This document shows, in pieces, positions 16,795 to 25,361 of a stretch of 53,722 nucleotides of DNA. A program made the position numbers and the translations under genes. The stretch is from Clostridiales bacterium. Lineage in GTDB: Bacteria; Bacillota; Clostridia; Christensenellales; CAG-138. The notes below the pieces were generated by a model. That model was not told the DNA's origin. It did no database searches and saw nothing but the letters and a program-made list of their open reading frames with translations. Where the stretch lies: the NCBI GenBank assembly GCA_009779405.1, contig WREI01000008.1:1-53722 (forward strand), written 5' to 3'. The number at the start of each line of letters is the position of its first letter. Position 1 is the stretch's first letter.

Positions 16795-17406
16795 TTACAA
16801 GCTTCCCAATCGTGCTATCGGCCAGATTCGGAATATCAGCTTGCCGATGATGTTTTCCTTGTCGACCATCCCTATCTCCGCCGAGCGACTGTCTTTTGAT
16901 ACCGGACGGTTGTCGCCCATCACGAAGACCATGCCCGAGGGAACCTGACAGGGAAGTTCGATGTCGCAGTCACCGAGACTGCTTTCGGATACATACGGCT
17001 CTTCCAGCACTGTGCCGTTGACGGACACCCTGCCTTCCGCGTCGATGTCCACCCGGTCGCCACCCGTGGCGATGACCCGCTTGATGAAGATGCGATTGTT
17101 GTGATAGAAGGCGATCACATCGTTCTTCAAGGGGGTACCCGTTTGCATGGCGAGGACGATTTCATCCTTTTGCAGCAACGGGGACATACTCTCACCCTCC
17201 ACCTGCATCGCCGCGATCCAAAGATGTGTCACCAATACGACGGCTGCCACCGCCACTGTCAGGGCGCATAGGATGCCGACGATGAGCCGTTTGTACGCGT
17301 CCATACGTTCCCTGCGTGCAATCTCCCGGTTGAGAATCGCAACGCTTGGCCGTCCCAGACGATTCAGTTCTTCACGAACTCTTACTTCGTTTCCTGTGTT
17401 ACGCAT
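16795..17406 (-). CDS. Signal peptidase I, catalytically complete
   Basis: 203 residues with a cytoplasmic N-terminus of ~40 residues, one membrane helix (~41-62) and the S26 domain. Ser73 in GESMSP and Lys109 in FIKRVIATGGD form the catalytic dyad, and MGDNRPVSKDSR is the conserved box. It probably removes the signal peptides of the pilins encoded just after it. It leads the operon signal peptidase-pilin-sortase-basal pilin. The start is uncertain: GAAGG lies only one base before the ATG. Confidence 0.88.
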   Translation of the reverse strand: MRNTGNEVRVREELNRLGRPSVAILNREIARRERMDAYKRLIVGILCALTVAVAAVVLVTHLWIAAMQVEGESMSPLLQKDEIVLAMQTGTPLKNDVIAFYHNNRIFIKRVIATGGDRVDIDAEGRVSVNGTVLEEPYVSESSLGDCDIELPCQVPSGMVFVMGDNRPVSKDSRSAEIGMVDKENIIGKLIFRIWPIARLGSL

Positions 17407-17440
17407 ACCTTCGCCGCTTTCTTTGGTGACGCTACTTTAC

Positions 17441-17464
17441 AAAAAAAAAGCGCGCTTGTGCGCG
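17441..17464 (-). promoter_or_regulatory. Attenuator-like hairpin with T9 before the pilus operon
   Basis: On the minus strand CGCGC-ACAA-GCGCG is followed by C and nine Ts, a small intrinsic-terminator shape located 35 bp before the signal-peptidase start. A dyad GGTTATTAACC (17483-17493) lies further upstream. If the operon promoter lies between this hairpin and the strong terminator at 17506-17540, the hairpin would be a leader attenuator; otherwise it is a second terminator of the regulator gene. Confidence 0.45.
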
Positions 17465-17505
17465 AAAACTGCCTAAATCGCAGGTTAATAACCCTGAACG
17501 GCGGT

Positions 17506-17540
17506 AAAAAGCCTCTGCGCAGATGCGCAGAGGCTTTTTT
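17506..17540. terminator. Strong bidirectional terminator after the LytTR gene
   Basis: AAAAAGCCTCTGCGCA-GA-TGCGCAGAGGCTTTTTT has a perfect GC-rich 11-bp stem flanked by A and T runs on both sides. It follows the LytTR stop on the minus strand and separates it from the pilus operon. Confidence 0.9.
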
Positions 17541-17566
17541 GCAGTTTGGAGTGTGGGGTTTGGAGT

Positions 17567-18322
17567 TCAGATGATCACCGGCCAGGCGCTGGGGTCTACG
17601 CAGAACAGACCCTTCCATTTTTCCATCGCTTCCTTCAGCGGGGCATAGTGTACGCGGCTGACGGGAAGCGTCATCCCGTTGTTCAGGATCACTTTCTCAT
17701 AGGAGATCTTGTGGATGACATCCAAGGAGACCAGATAGCAGCGGTGCAGACGCCGAAAGCCGAGCTTCTGCAGGCGCTCTTCCAGCTCCGTCAGACTGGC
17801 GCGGAAGGTGAAGGCGCCGCCGCTGTAGCAGACGCTGACGGAATGATCCTGCGCCGATTCAAAGTAGTATACGTCGCGTATATCGATCTTCCGGTACTCT
17901 CCCCCGCTGCTGACCGCGATATATTGGCGCGCGCGCTCCCGGGCTGCCACCAGTGCGTCCGCGAATACGTCCGCAAAGCGCTCCCAGTCACCCTTCTTCA
18001 CGACATTTCGCACCTGCGCGTCGAAGGCCTTATAGAAGACAGCAGTATCGGTCGTATGGCTTACGTAGATGATAATCCCGTCATAGCCATCCTTTCGAAC
18101 GGAGTCGGCCACTTCTTCGCAGCCGCCGTCCGGCTCTATGATCAGGATATCCACCCTGTCGGCAAACGCGGGATCGCCCATCTCGAACAGCAATCTCTTG
18201 CCGTTGGCGAAAGTCGCGACCTGCGCCTGCATCTGCTCCCTCTCGCAGACAGCACGGCAGATCTGCGCGTAACGTCCCAAATCTTCTCGATCCGCGTCGA
18301 GAAGTATGATCTTCAGTTCCAT
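17567..18322 (-). CDS. LytTR-type response regulator with atypical receiver
   Basis: 251 residues. The C-terminal ~105 residues are a LytTR DNA-binding domain (YRKIDIRDVYYFESAQDHSVSV ... LGFRRLHRCYLVSLDVI ... LPVSR), as in AgrA. The N-terminal half has receiver-like strands, but the phospho-acceptor position reads ILIIEPDGG, with Glu63 in place of Asp. Such a change may mimic phosphorylation or abolish it. The ATG at 18322 follows GGGAGAG; an upstream TTG is less likely. It is transcribed alone, between the adhesin and the pilus operon, with a strong terminator behind it and phased direct repeats in front, so pilus control and self-control are likely inferences. No sensor kinase is nearby. 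Confidence 0.85.
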   Translation of the reverse strand: MELKIILLDADREDLGRYAQICRAVCEREQMQAQVATFANGKRLLFEMGDPAFADRVDILIIEPDGGCEEVADSVRKDGYDGIIIYVSHTTDTAVFYKAFDAQVRNVVKKGDWERFADVFADALVAARERARQYIAVSSGGEYRKIDIRDVYYFESAQDHSVSVCYSGGAFTFRASLTELEERLQKLGFRRLHRCYLVSLDVIHKISYEKVILNNGMTLPVSRVHYAPLKEAMEKWKGLFCVDPSAWPVII

Positions 18323-18389
18323 ATGCAATTCTCTCCCGTTGTTCTCCCTTTAGTATTGTATATAATAAAAGAAAGAAATGGCTAAATCG

Positions 18390-18416
18390 TGTCGTTTTTC
18401 TGTCAGAACTTTGTCA
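18390..18416. promoter_or_regulatory. Three 11-bp-phased direct repeats before the LytTR gene
   Basis: TGTCG (18390), TGTCA (18401) and TGTCA (18412) recur at exactly 11 bp, one helical turn. They lie upstream of a minus-strand TATTATATACAAT stretch (about 18352-18366), where an activator would sit. LytTR proteins bind direct repeats, so this may be an autoregulatory site. Confidence 0.4.
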
Positions 18417-18501
18417 ATTGTAATCAAACCTTGAATACATTGAAAACAGTTCGATTTTTGGCGTTTTCGCGGGAAAGATACGCTGCAATTTTCCACAGCA
18501 C

Positions 18502-18526
18502 AAAACACCGCGGTTTCCCGCGGCGC
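18502..18526 (-). terminator. Terminator of the LPETG adhesin gene
   Basis: On the minus strand CCGCGG-GAAA-CCGCGG, extended by G-T pairs, is followed by TGTTTT. It begins about 20 bp after the adhesin stop. Confidence 0.7.
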
Positions 18527-18544
18527 TTTGTGTTTGTGGGGTGT

Positions 18545-21500
18545 TTATCTCAATGCCAGGCTGCGCCTGCGCGCCTTGATATACAGGGACAATACGGCCA
18601 TGAGCGCGAGACCCGCGCAACCCAAGGCGATGAACAACATGGTGCCAACGCTGCCGGTTTCGGGCAGGCGGGGACCGCCTGCACGCGTGTTGCAGAAATT
18701 GATACCCGTGTCCGCGCCGCTTAAGCCGCCCTCGAGGTCATAGTAGGAACAAGCGTATTCCTCCCATTGGAACCAATCCCAGATGATCCCATTCGCGTCG
18801 CTTACCCGATACATCACGCTCCATATCTCGGGTTCTTCTTCGCCGATGTTCACTTCTACCCGCAACAGATAGACGATCGGATCGGGAAGCCAGCCCTCCA
18901 CTGCCGTTTGGGATTCCTTTATGACGTACCAATGCACGCCGCCGTCAGTCAATGTATAGCGCAACGGAGAGAAGATGATGGGGCTTTCCGCGCCGCTGCT
19001 CTGGTTCGTCACGGTTTCGATTTCGGCACCGATCTCGCAGTGCCTGTAGGGATCTCCGCCCGACTCGTAGCTCGTGACTTCCGCTTCATAGATTGTGAAG
19101 CTGAACTGTTCCGCTTCCATCTCGCCGCCTATGGTTCGTTTCATCGCCTTGGGCGTAAATGTGATGCTGCCGTCATACGGGACGATCACGCAGTCGTCAC
19201 GGTTGTTTACATAGGTAATCTCATCCTCATATATGGCGACAACCGCTTCGTTCAGAATTTCCTGGAAGAGCACCGCATTTGTGTTAAATGTGCAGTATAC
19301 CCGGAAGCTGAAGCTGCCCATGCCGCGCAGGGTGCCTAAGTCGACTGTCAGGGTCCTTGTCGGCCCGTCATAGTTCCATTGCGAGCTTGGCAGACTGCAG
19401 CTGACAAAATCAAGCTCGATGGGGATTACATCGGTCACAACCGTGTTGTGCGCGGTGGATTTCTGCGTATTGCTTACCTTGATGGTATATTCCACCGCTT
19501 CCATCAACAGATAGCGGTATTTATTCGCTTCCTTTTCAATTGCTACGTCATAGACAGCGGCTTCGATGCCCGCCTTGATGGCTTCCAAGTAGCTGATGCC
19601 GTTGCTGTCTATCGCAAAGGAGTTCCATGCGATCTTATTGGGTTCGGTAAACGGCACGCCGCCCGGCAAAGTTTGGGGTATCGCCACCGGGAATGTAGCC
19701 GTGAAGCGTTCTTCCTCGTAGAATATCTCCCCGCTGTGCATGACAACTTTGAACGCGCGCACCGAGGCCCAATCGCCCCCCACCTGCGTTTCCGTCAGCC
19801 AGTTGCTTCCGATGCGGCTCTCATAATCCGGGATGCCGTTCCAAGGCTCGGGATTCACCTTGGTGTATACAACATAGAACTTCGAGGCATTGGTGCTTGT
19901 GATTACAAGCGGCCCGGTGAGCGGGGTGGCGAAGTCGGACAACCTGTCCTCAAAGATCGTATCACCGCTGTGCATTACGAGGGAGTGATCCCCCACATAG
20001 GGCAGCACGTCGAACATCGTCAGCGTAGTCACCTGCGCTTCCGAGTAGTTAATCACATCCAACCTGAACGATGAGTCGGTCATATCTCCCGGTTCGGAAA
20101 ACGCAACGCCGGGCAAATATACATAGCTGTTGTTGTAGGTACCCTTCGAACCCTTGGCTGCCACAACCGCCACGTTGGGAATGTAGGTAAACTCACGCTC
20201 ACAGCGAAGGAAGTTTTCGCTGAAAAGGCCGTTGTTGTTTAAGTCCAGTGTATCTTTCGTGGGCTTGTGTTCATAAAAATTACCGAACCCGCCGGCACCT
20301 ATCTTCTGATATTCCGGCCAGTGGTACCAGCTTATAATCGAATTGATACCCTCCTGGCAGGTTTCCAATATCTCCACATCATAGTTGAATATGCCGAAAA
20401 TATCGCCCTGCGCTCCATATCTGTCGCCTATGTAAACAATCCCTTTCAAATCCCAAATCAGGGCGGTGCGTCCTGTACCCAAGTAATCGGGAACGATGGT
20501 AGGCTCGAAATCAACGATACGATCCCTGAACATAACGGTTCCATCGCCAGTACCTCCATTCTCATGATAACTTAGAAGGGAACCGGTTACATAGCGTACG
20601 CCTACCGGCAGCAGCTCTACAATCTGCGCGCCGTTTAAATTGATGGTGTCCTCCGGATCAAAGTCGCGGAAATTCCAAGAGCCCTGCACCTGCATAATTT
20701 GCCCGGGGCGCACCACGCTGACATCGCTGTTATTCATACGCAAGGTTTTACTTCCCATGAACCAAGGCTTATAGGGAACTATGGCATGGTAGCCATCGTT
20801 ATAACCGAAATAATCATTATTCGTGTCGTCCACCCAGTTGTGATAGAAATGGGTTCGGTTGGAGTAACGCACCTGCCCGTTGTGGACGGAGGGCGTGTCC
20901 AAGCGGTTCCAAAGCTTGTTCGGATCGCGTATCTCCGCACCCGTGAACAGAACGAACTCACCGGCCTCCGGCGGCACACTGTCTGCCAGCAGGCGGATTC
21001 CATCGTAGACGATTGTATCCGCATTCGGCAGGAAAAAGAAATCTGTAAACAAATGTGATCCGTAGCTGAAGTACATGTCGTGACAGAATTTGCTTCTGCT
21101 GCCCAACTGGGTGAGCGCGGGCCCCGGCGCATGCTTAAAATCTGCCGCGGTCAAGACGAGCGGGACGCCGCCCACGCAATAATCCTGCCAAACGCCCGAT
21201 GCCTCGTCCCTGTACTGCACGGTGAAGCTTGTACCGCTGAAATCATGCCGCTCCGTGATGGCCGCAGTGAATGCGAAGAATTTCAGATGATTGTCCGTAT
21301 CCTCCGTAAACGACACCGAATCACCATCCTGCAACGGATTGTAGTAGTAATCCGGATCCAGCGCCAGTATGCCGAGCGTATCATCCTGTATCATGGCATT
21401 CAGCATAGGCGTCATCTTCATGGTGTTGCGCATCCATGAAACAAACCAGTAATCTCCCTTGATCTCGCTTTCTACCGCCAGCCTTCTCGCAATTCTACTG

Positions 21501-23632
21501 GAAAAAACCGAATTGAACTCATTTGAACTCGCGCTCCGCTTTGTAGAGATCGGAAGCTTCTGGTGTATATCACCGTATGGATCCGCTGCCAGGAAAGTCA
21601 CATATGCGTAAACATCCTTGGTATAGTATTCGATATCGCCTATATCCTCCATATAAAGCGCGTTATGGAAAATATACTGCGCTTTGTTTTCGTATACGTA
21701 TTCCGGATCGTATACGCCTTCCCACTGGTTGACCATAAAACCGGGGAAGCGCAATAGCAACTTCTCTGAGGAGACGCCCGAGACAGTCCACAGATACTGC
21801 GACCGCGCGGTACGGGTGAGTGTGACGGCAGGACCACTGCCATTGTAATCGGCATGATAGACCCAAGGGTAATCGAGATTATCCTCCGGCCAAAACTCTG
21901 CACCCGGCGGGAGATAGTCAACGATTGTATATTCCAGGGGTTCCCTGTAGGAGCCATAGCAATACGGTGAGCTCGCGGGGAATAATCCGTAGTTGAATGA
22001 ATTATAGTCGAACGTGAACGTCACCGGATAGGTATAATTCGGATCGATATGTCCTGTGGCATCGGGCAACCCGGCAAATACCTCGTAAACCGTGTCAAAG
22101 TCATCCTGCGCATCTGTATAACCGGGAAATTGTGAGCTCAGATAGTACTTGGTATAATAGTCGTTACTATGCATGTATTTTCTCGGCCAGAACTCCTCAT
22201 GCTGCCATTGAATCACTATTTCATCCTCGGAATAATGCCCGCTTTGCGCGCTCTCTAAGGTAGCTGATATATGCAGCGGATAGTTCATGGGGGTGAAACC
22301 GTTGCGCATTTGAATGTCAAATTTCAGACCGATTTCCGTGCCGCCGGGCAGGTCGGTGAAGTAGTATTTCACAATACAGTTCTCGGGATCATGCTCAACC
22401 GACGTTGCCAAATAACTGGTTCCTAAGTTGAGGTTATAGGGCCTGTCGTAGCGGTAGTCGTCTGTGTTGAAGAAATCGGGTATATCCCATGCGCTGTAAT
22501 CGATCGTCAGCACAGGGCTTACCAGCGTGTCCGGGTTGATCAGACCCGTGTTGCGCACGTAGATGATAAAATACGCCCGCTCATTGACAAAGTAAATCCG
22601 GTTGCCGTTATCGTCGTCGCCGTCACGGAATATGGATACGCCAATGTTGACGATCTCGTCGCCAGGATTGGACGCGGGCTCAAAGCCCATGAAGTCGCCG
22701 AGCTCACCGAACGCGCCGAGTATGCCGCCGCTTGGACTCAGGTTGGCCTTTGCAACGACTTTACACTCTATGGTGAGCGCCGTGTCGTCGTGCAGGTCTA
22801 TATAGTTGGTATCCCCGGAGTCAAAGCACCACAGTTCGGCTTTGCCGTTCAGTCCTATGCTGTAGCCGCCAATCAGTTCCTCGTCTGCGTAGAGTTTGCC
22901 GTCGTTGATTGCTTGCAAAGGTGCGAGTGCTTTGGGCAGGCTGTAGGTCAGGACGCCCGCGTTGTTATAGCAAAACTGCGCGCCCTCCTGCTCACGGAAC
23001 GTGACGGAGAGGTTGTAGGTTTCGCCGGGGACGAATTCTCCGCTGCCCACTATGCTGGGCGGCGCGTCGGGGTTTTGCGGTGTGGCGTTGGAAATATAGC
23101 CCTGCACCACTGTACCCTCGCTGTCGGTGACGATAAGCTCTTTGAGGAACTGTTCCAACACGTGACTGCCTTCTGCATGCGCAGGCGCTTCGCACGTTTC
23201 GTCGTGCGTATGTTCCGGCGTTCCGCAGATGAGCACATCCTCATAGCAGGCACTGTTATGGGCATGCGCTTCCTCTATATCGCAGTCCAAGCGCGACACG
23301 GTTACGTAGCACGTGCCGTCGTGGGCATGCTCCTCCTCCTGCGATTCGCAGATCAGGAATTGCTCCCCGATATAGCAGGTCTCGGCATGCTGATGCCCCT
23401 CCCCCTCCGGGATTTCACAGACCAACTGCTGCGCATAACAAGCGCTTGTATGCGCGTGCGCCTGCAACCCGCAGGCATGCTCGCTCTCCCGCGTCAGGGC
23501 CGACGGCATCACGAGCAGCAGTGCTCCTGCCATTACGGCGATGCATAGCGGCAACGCTATGGCGATTGCCACGCGCCTGCGGCGGCGGCTTTCCCGCATA
23601 GAATCCATTTTTTTGCATTCCTTGTTATTCAT
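18545..23632 (-). CDS. 1695-residue LPETG adhesin with Cys/His-rich head, probable pilus tip
   Basis: Exported and wall/pilus-linked. ATG 23632 is preferred to the GTG at 23644. A membrane-type signal (~13-40) is followed at ~50-158 by five or more repeats of the type HAH..(A/S)CY and (L/I)(I/V)C, rich in His and Cys. A long central part (~170-1350) has no domain I can name but is rich in Tyr, Asp and beta-strand patterns. Residues ~1358-1478 form a DUF11-type repeat (AVEYTIKVSNT... VVTDVIP). Residues ~1485-1648 resemble an FctA/Spy0128 isopeptide domain (Lys in AMKRT, Asn in INFCNT). LPETG is at 1656-1660, then a membrane helix and KARRR. It lies upstream of the SpaA-type operon, where tip adhesins are common, and has its own terminator. 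Confidence 0.83.
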   Translation of the reverse strand: MNNKECKKMDSMRESRRRRRVAIAIALPLCIAVMAGALLLVMPSALTRESEHACGLQAHAHTSACYAQQLVCEIPEGEGHQHAETCYIGEQFLICESQEEEHAHDGTCYVTVSRLDCDIEEAHAHNSACYEDVLICGTPEHTHDETCEAPAHAEGSHVLEQFLKELIVTDSEGTVVQGYISNATPQNPDAPPSIVGSGEFVPGETYNLSVTFREQEGAQFCYNNAGVLTYSLPKALAPLQAINDGKLYADEELIGGYSIGLNGKAELWCFDSGDTNYIDLHDDTALTIECKVVAKANLSPSGGILGAFGELGDFMGFEPASNPGDEIVNIGVSIFRDGDDDNGNRIYFVNERAYFIIYVRNTGLINPDTLVSPVLTIDYSAWDIPDFFNTDDYRYDRPYNLNLGTSYLATSVEHDPENCIVKYYFTDLPGGTEIGLKFDIQMRNGFTPMNYPLHISATLESAQSGHYSEDEIVIQWQHEEFWPRKYMHSNDYYTKYYLSSQFPGYTDAQDDFDTVYEVFAGLPDATGHIDPNYTYPVTFTFDYNSFNYGLFPASSPYCYGSYREPLEYTIVDYLPPGAEFWPEDNLDYPWVYHADYNGSGPAVTLTRTARSQYLWTVSGVSSEKLLLRFPGFMVNQWEGVYDPEYVYENKAQYIFHNALYMEDIGDIEYYTKDVYAYVTFLAADPYGDIHQKLPISTKRSASSNEFNSVFSSRIARRLAVESEIKGDYWFVSWMRNTMKMTPMLNAMIQDDTLGILALDPDYYYNPLQDGDSVSFTEDTDNHLKFFAFTAAITERHDFSGTSFTVQYRDEASGVWQDYCVGGVPLVLTAADFKHAPGPALTQLGSRSKFCHDMYFSYGSHLFTDFFFLPNADTIVYDGIRLLADSVPPEAGEFVLFTGAEIRDPNKLWNRLDTPSVHNGQVRYSNRTHFYHNWVDDTNNDYFGYNDGYHAIVPYKPWFMGSKTLRMNNSDVSVVRPGQIMQVQGSWNFRDFDPEDTINLNGAQIVELLPVGVRYVTGSLLSYHENGGTGDGTVMFRDRIVDFEPTIVPDYLGTGRTALIWDLKGIVYIGDRYGAQGDIFGIFNYDVEILETCQEGINSIISWYHWPEYQKIGAGGFGNFYEHKPTKDTLDLNNNGLFSENFLRCEREFTYIPNVAVVAAKGSKGTYNNSYVYLPGVAFSEPGDMTDSSFRLDVINYSEAQVTTLTMFDVLPYVGDHSLVMHSGDTIFEDRLSDFATPLTGPLVITSTNASKFYVVYTKVNPEPWNGIPDYESRIGSNWLTETQVGGDWASVRAFKVVMHSGEIFYEEERFTATFPVAIPQTLPGGVPFTEPNKIAWNSFAIDSNGISYLEAIKAGIEAAVYDVAIEKEANKYRYLLMEAVEYTIKVSNTQKSTAHNTVVTDVIPIELDFVSCSLPSSQWNYDGPTRTLTVDLGTLRGMGSFSFRVYCTFNTNAVLFQEILNEAVVAIYEDEITYVNNRDDCVIVPYDGSITFTPKAMKRTIGGEMEAEQFSFTIYEAEVTSYESGGDPYRHCEIGAEIETVTNQSSGAESPIIFSPLRYTLTDGGVHWYVIKESQTAVEGWLPDPIVYLLRVEVNIGEEEPEIWSVMYRVSDANGIIWDWFQWEEYACSYYDLEGGLSGADTGINFCNTRAGGPRLPETGSVGTMLFIALGCAGLALMAVLSLYIKARRRSLALR

Positions 23633-23725
23633 AGTACACCCCACTGTGTTAATGATACGAGCCTAAAATAGCACAAAAAAGCAAGCGCGGAATGATAATT
23701 CCCCAAGTAACGGTTTTACGCACCT

Positions 23726-23747
23726 GAATAACAGTACTTCGTTATTC
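23726..23747. repeat. Short inverted repeat at the end of the adhesin remnant
   Basis: GAATAAC-AGTACTTC-GTTATTC is a perfect 7-bp dyad with an 8-base spacer. It covers the stop codon of the remnant open frame. It has no T-run like a terminator, and no partner copy was found nearby. Confidence 0.4.
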
Positions 23748-23903
23748 CGAGAGACAATTTTTGCGCCTGCAAGCCGCAGTCGTACTCGTCCTCTGCGTCA
23801 AGGCCGACGGCATCGAAAGCAGCAACGCCATTGCCATCGCAATGACGCAAAACGGCAGCGCAATCGCGATAGCCGCTCCCTTGCGCCGCCTGTTTTTTTG
23901 CAT
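23742..23903 (-). pseudogene. Frameshifted copy of the adhesin N-terminus
   Basis: A 53-codon frame starts MQKNRRRKGAAIAIALPF and runs through a signal-like core to MPSALT, matching the adhesin's RRRRRVAIAIALPL ... MPSALT. After LT a one-base deletion shifts the frame; in the other frame the text continues EDEYDCGLQAQ, matching ESEHACGLQAH. Similarity then stops. It lies 110 bp upstream of the intact adhesin in the same direction, so it is a relic of a duplicated or replaced adhesin gene. A short translated leader peptide is a weaker alternative. Confidence 0.75.
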
Positions 23904-23921
23904 TGTGTCCAATTGTGTATG

Positions 23922-24911
23922 TTATTTCATATTCACGCTGTAGGCCAGCATTTTGTGGTTGAAGCGGGGGTCGAAGAGCCAGCTCATGGGCGCGCGCTCG
24001 TGCAGGAGACGCACGGCCTCGGCGAACATGGGCGCGGCGGAGACGATGCGCATCTTGTCATAGTTCGCCGCTTCGGGGCAGGGTACGGTATCCGTTGTGA
24101 GCACCCATTCATATTCGCTCTCCTGCAGGCGGGCCAGGGCCACTTCGTTCATGGAATTATGGGCCAGGGCGCCGTAGATTTTGCCCGCGCCGTGGGCGCG
24201 CAGGACGCTTGCTATCTCCACCATCGTCCCGGCGGATATGCTGAAATCATCCACGACCAGACAGTCGCGGCCCGAGACGTCGCCGATGATCTCCAGCACT
24301 TTGGCATCCTCGGTATGCCCGTAGCGCGTTTTATCGCCGATGGCGACGGGGCAGCCGAGTTCATCGGCCATGTGCCGCGCGCGCTTGGCGGAACCCGAAT
24401 CGGGGGAAACGACCGTGAGATTGGGCGTCACGATCTTCTGCCTGCGTATATATTCGGCCAGCAGGGGTTGGGCATAGAGATGGTCGACCGGGACCTTGAA
24501 GAAGCCCTGCACCTGCGGCGAGTGCAAGTCCATGAAGATCACGCGGTCGACGCCCGCGACCTCGATGCAGTCGGCGCAGACGCGGGCGCGTATCGAAACG
24601 CGCGGCTCATCCTTCTTATCGCCCTTGGCATAGCCGAAATACGGGATGATGGCGGTGATGGAATTCGCACTGGCGCGCTTGAACGCGTCGATCCAGAAGA
24701 GCAGTTCCACAAACTCGTCGTTTGGCTCCCGGCCTATGTGCATGACGATATAAACGTCCTTGTCGCGTATGGATTCGTTGACGCGAACAAATATATTGCC
24801 CTCCGAGAATTTGAAGCTGTCCGCGTCCCCTATGCGCGCGCCGAGATAGGTGCACATGCGCCCCGCAAACTCCTTTGCCGTGCGCCCCGCGTAAATCTTG
24901 ATGTCGGCCAT
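23922..24911 (-). CDS. prs: Ribose-phosphate pyrophosphokinase
   Basis: 329 residues. It makes PRPP from ribose 5-phosphate and ATP for nucleotide, His and Trp synthesis in the cytoplasm. The N-terminal IYAGRTAKEFAGRM, the region IIPYFGYAKGDKKDEPRVS, the MDLHSPQVQGFF metal/ATP segment and the PRPP loop VVDDFSISAGTM are all present. The loop usually reads DDxxDTAGT, so SIS here is a variant, and the PYFGYARQD box is also changed; it may be a divergent paralogue. AAGGGGG precedes the ATG. It stands alone, with the adhesin relic behind it. Confidence 0.92.
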   Translation of the reverse strand: MADIKIYAGRTAKEFAGRMCTYLGARIGDADSFKFSEGNIFVRVNESIRDKDVYIVMHIGREPNDEFVELLFWIDAFKRASANSITAIIPYFGYAKGDKKDEPRVSIRARVCADCIEVAGVDRVIFMDLHSPQVQGFFKVPVDHLYAQPLLAEYIRRQKIVTPNLTVVSPDSGSAKRARHMADELGCPVAIGDKTRYGHTEDAKVLEIIGDVSGRDCLVVDDFSISAGTMVEIASVLRAHGAGKIYGALAHNSMNEVALARLQESEYEWVLTTDTVPCPEAANYDKMRIVSAAPMFAEAVRLLHERAPMSWLFDPRFNHKMLAYSVNMK

Positions 24912-25004
24912 TTGGTCCCCCTTACCTCTTTATTCGTCTATAGTTTATCAAATATTTAACAGGAAAGCAAGGAGATTGCGAAAAGTGCGGAGCGGGGCAG
25001 AAAG

Positions 25005-25032
25005 CGGACGGCCAATGGCCGCCCCTACGGGT
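25005..25032. repeat. Dispersed palindrome, GGCCAATGGCC type
   Basis: CGGCCAATGGCCG followed by CCCCTACGGG. A near-identical core occurs at 44433-44479 with ATT for AAT, split there by a short insertion before the CCCCTACGGG end. Confidence 0.6.
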
Positions 25033-25179
25033 TGTATTGACGCATTGCCCGGTGCACAGCATGTTGTAGGGGCGCGATATTAAGCGGCTCCCGCAGGAGA
25101 CGCCGGGTTCTGATGGGGGTCAATGCTGCCCGGCGCATCGAGCTGTATGCGTGGGGCGGGGTGCGTTTTGCGTGGTGCA

Positions 25180-25203
25180 GGGCGCGATTTATCGCGCCCC
25201 TAC
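25180..25203. repeat. Dispersed palindrome, GCGCGATTTATCGCGC type
   Basis: GGGCGCGAT-TT-ATCGCGCCC followed by CTAC. The same 24 bases occur again at 43791-43814, so this is a mobile or amplified intergenic unit. Confidence 0.7.
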
Positions 25204-25276
25204 CCTCTGCTTTTCGACCAAAGCTGAATATAGAACAAAATGCTACATTATTTTCACAATACAACCATGAAAAGGG

Positions 25277-25305
25277 TTGACATCTTTACCCGACCTATGT
25301 ATCAT
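25277..25305 (+). promoter_or_regulatory. Strong sigma-A-type promoter
   Basis: TTGACA (25277-25282), a 17-base spacer and TATCAT (25300-25305), 57 bp before the small membrane-protein start. Confidence 0.75.
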
Positions 25306-25361
25306 TTGCATTGGCACTTGACCCAATAGAGCGCCAGAAGAATGCGAAAGGAAGAGTAGAA

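Larger units (their letters stand above)
24912..25361. other. Gene-poor stretch with dispersed palindromes
   Basis: This 450-bp interval holds members of the CCCCTAC palindrome family (25005-25032, a degenerate one at about 25066-25090, and 25180-25203) and a good promoter at 25277-25305 for the following gene. Beyond these I see nothing coding. Confidence 0.6.

Noticed and set aside
23761-23943. 60-codon plus-strand frame before prs
   Set aside because: It is the complement of the adhesin relic, whose match to the adhesin N-terminus is on the minus strand.
23898-24959. 353-codon plus-strand frame over prs
   Set aside because: Prs on the other strand has all family motifs; this is its complement.
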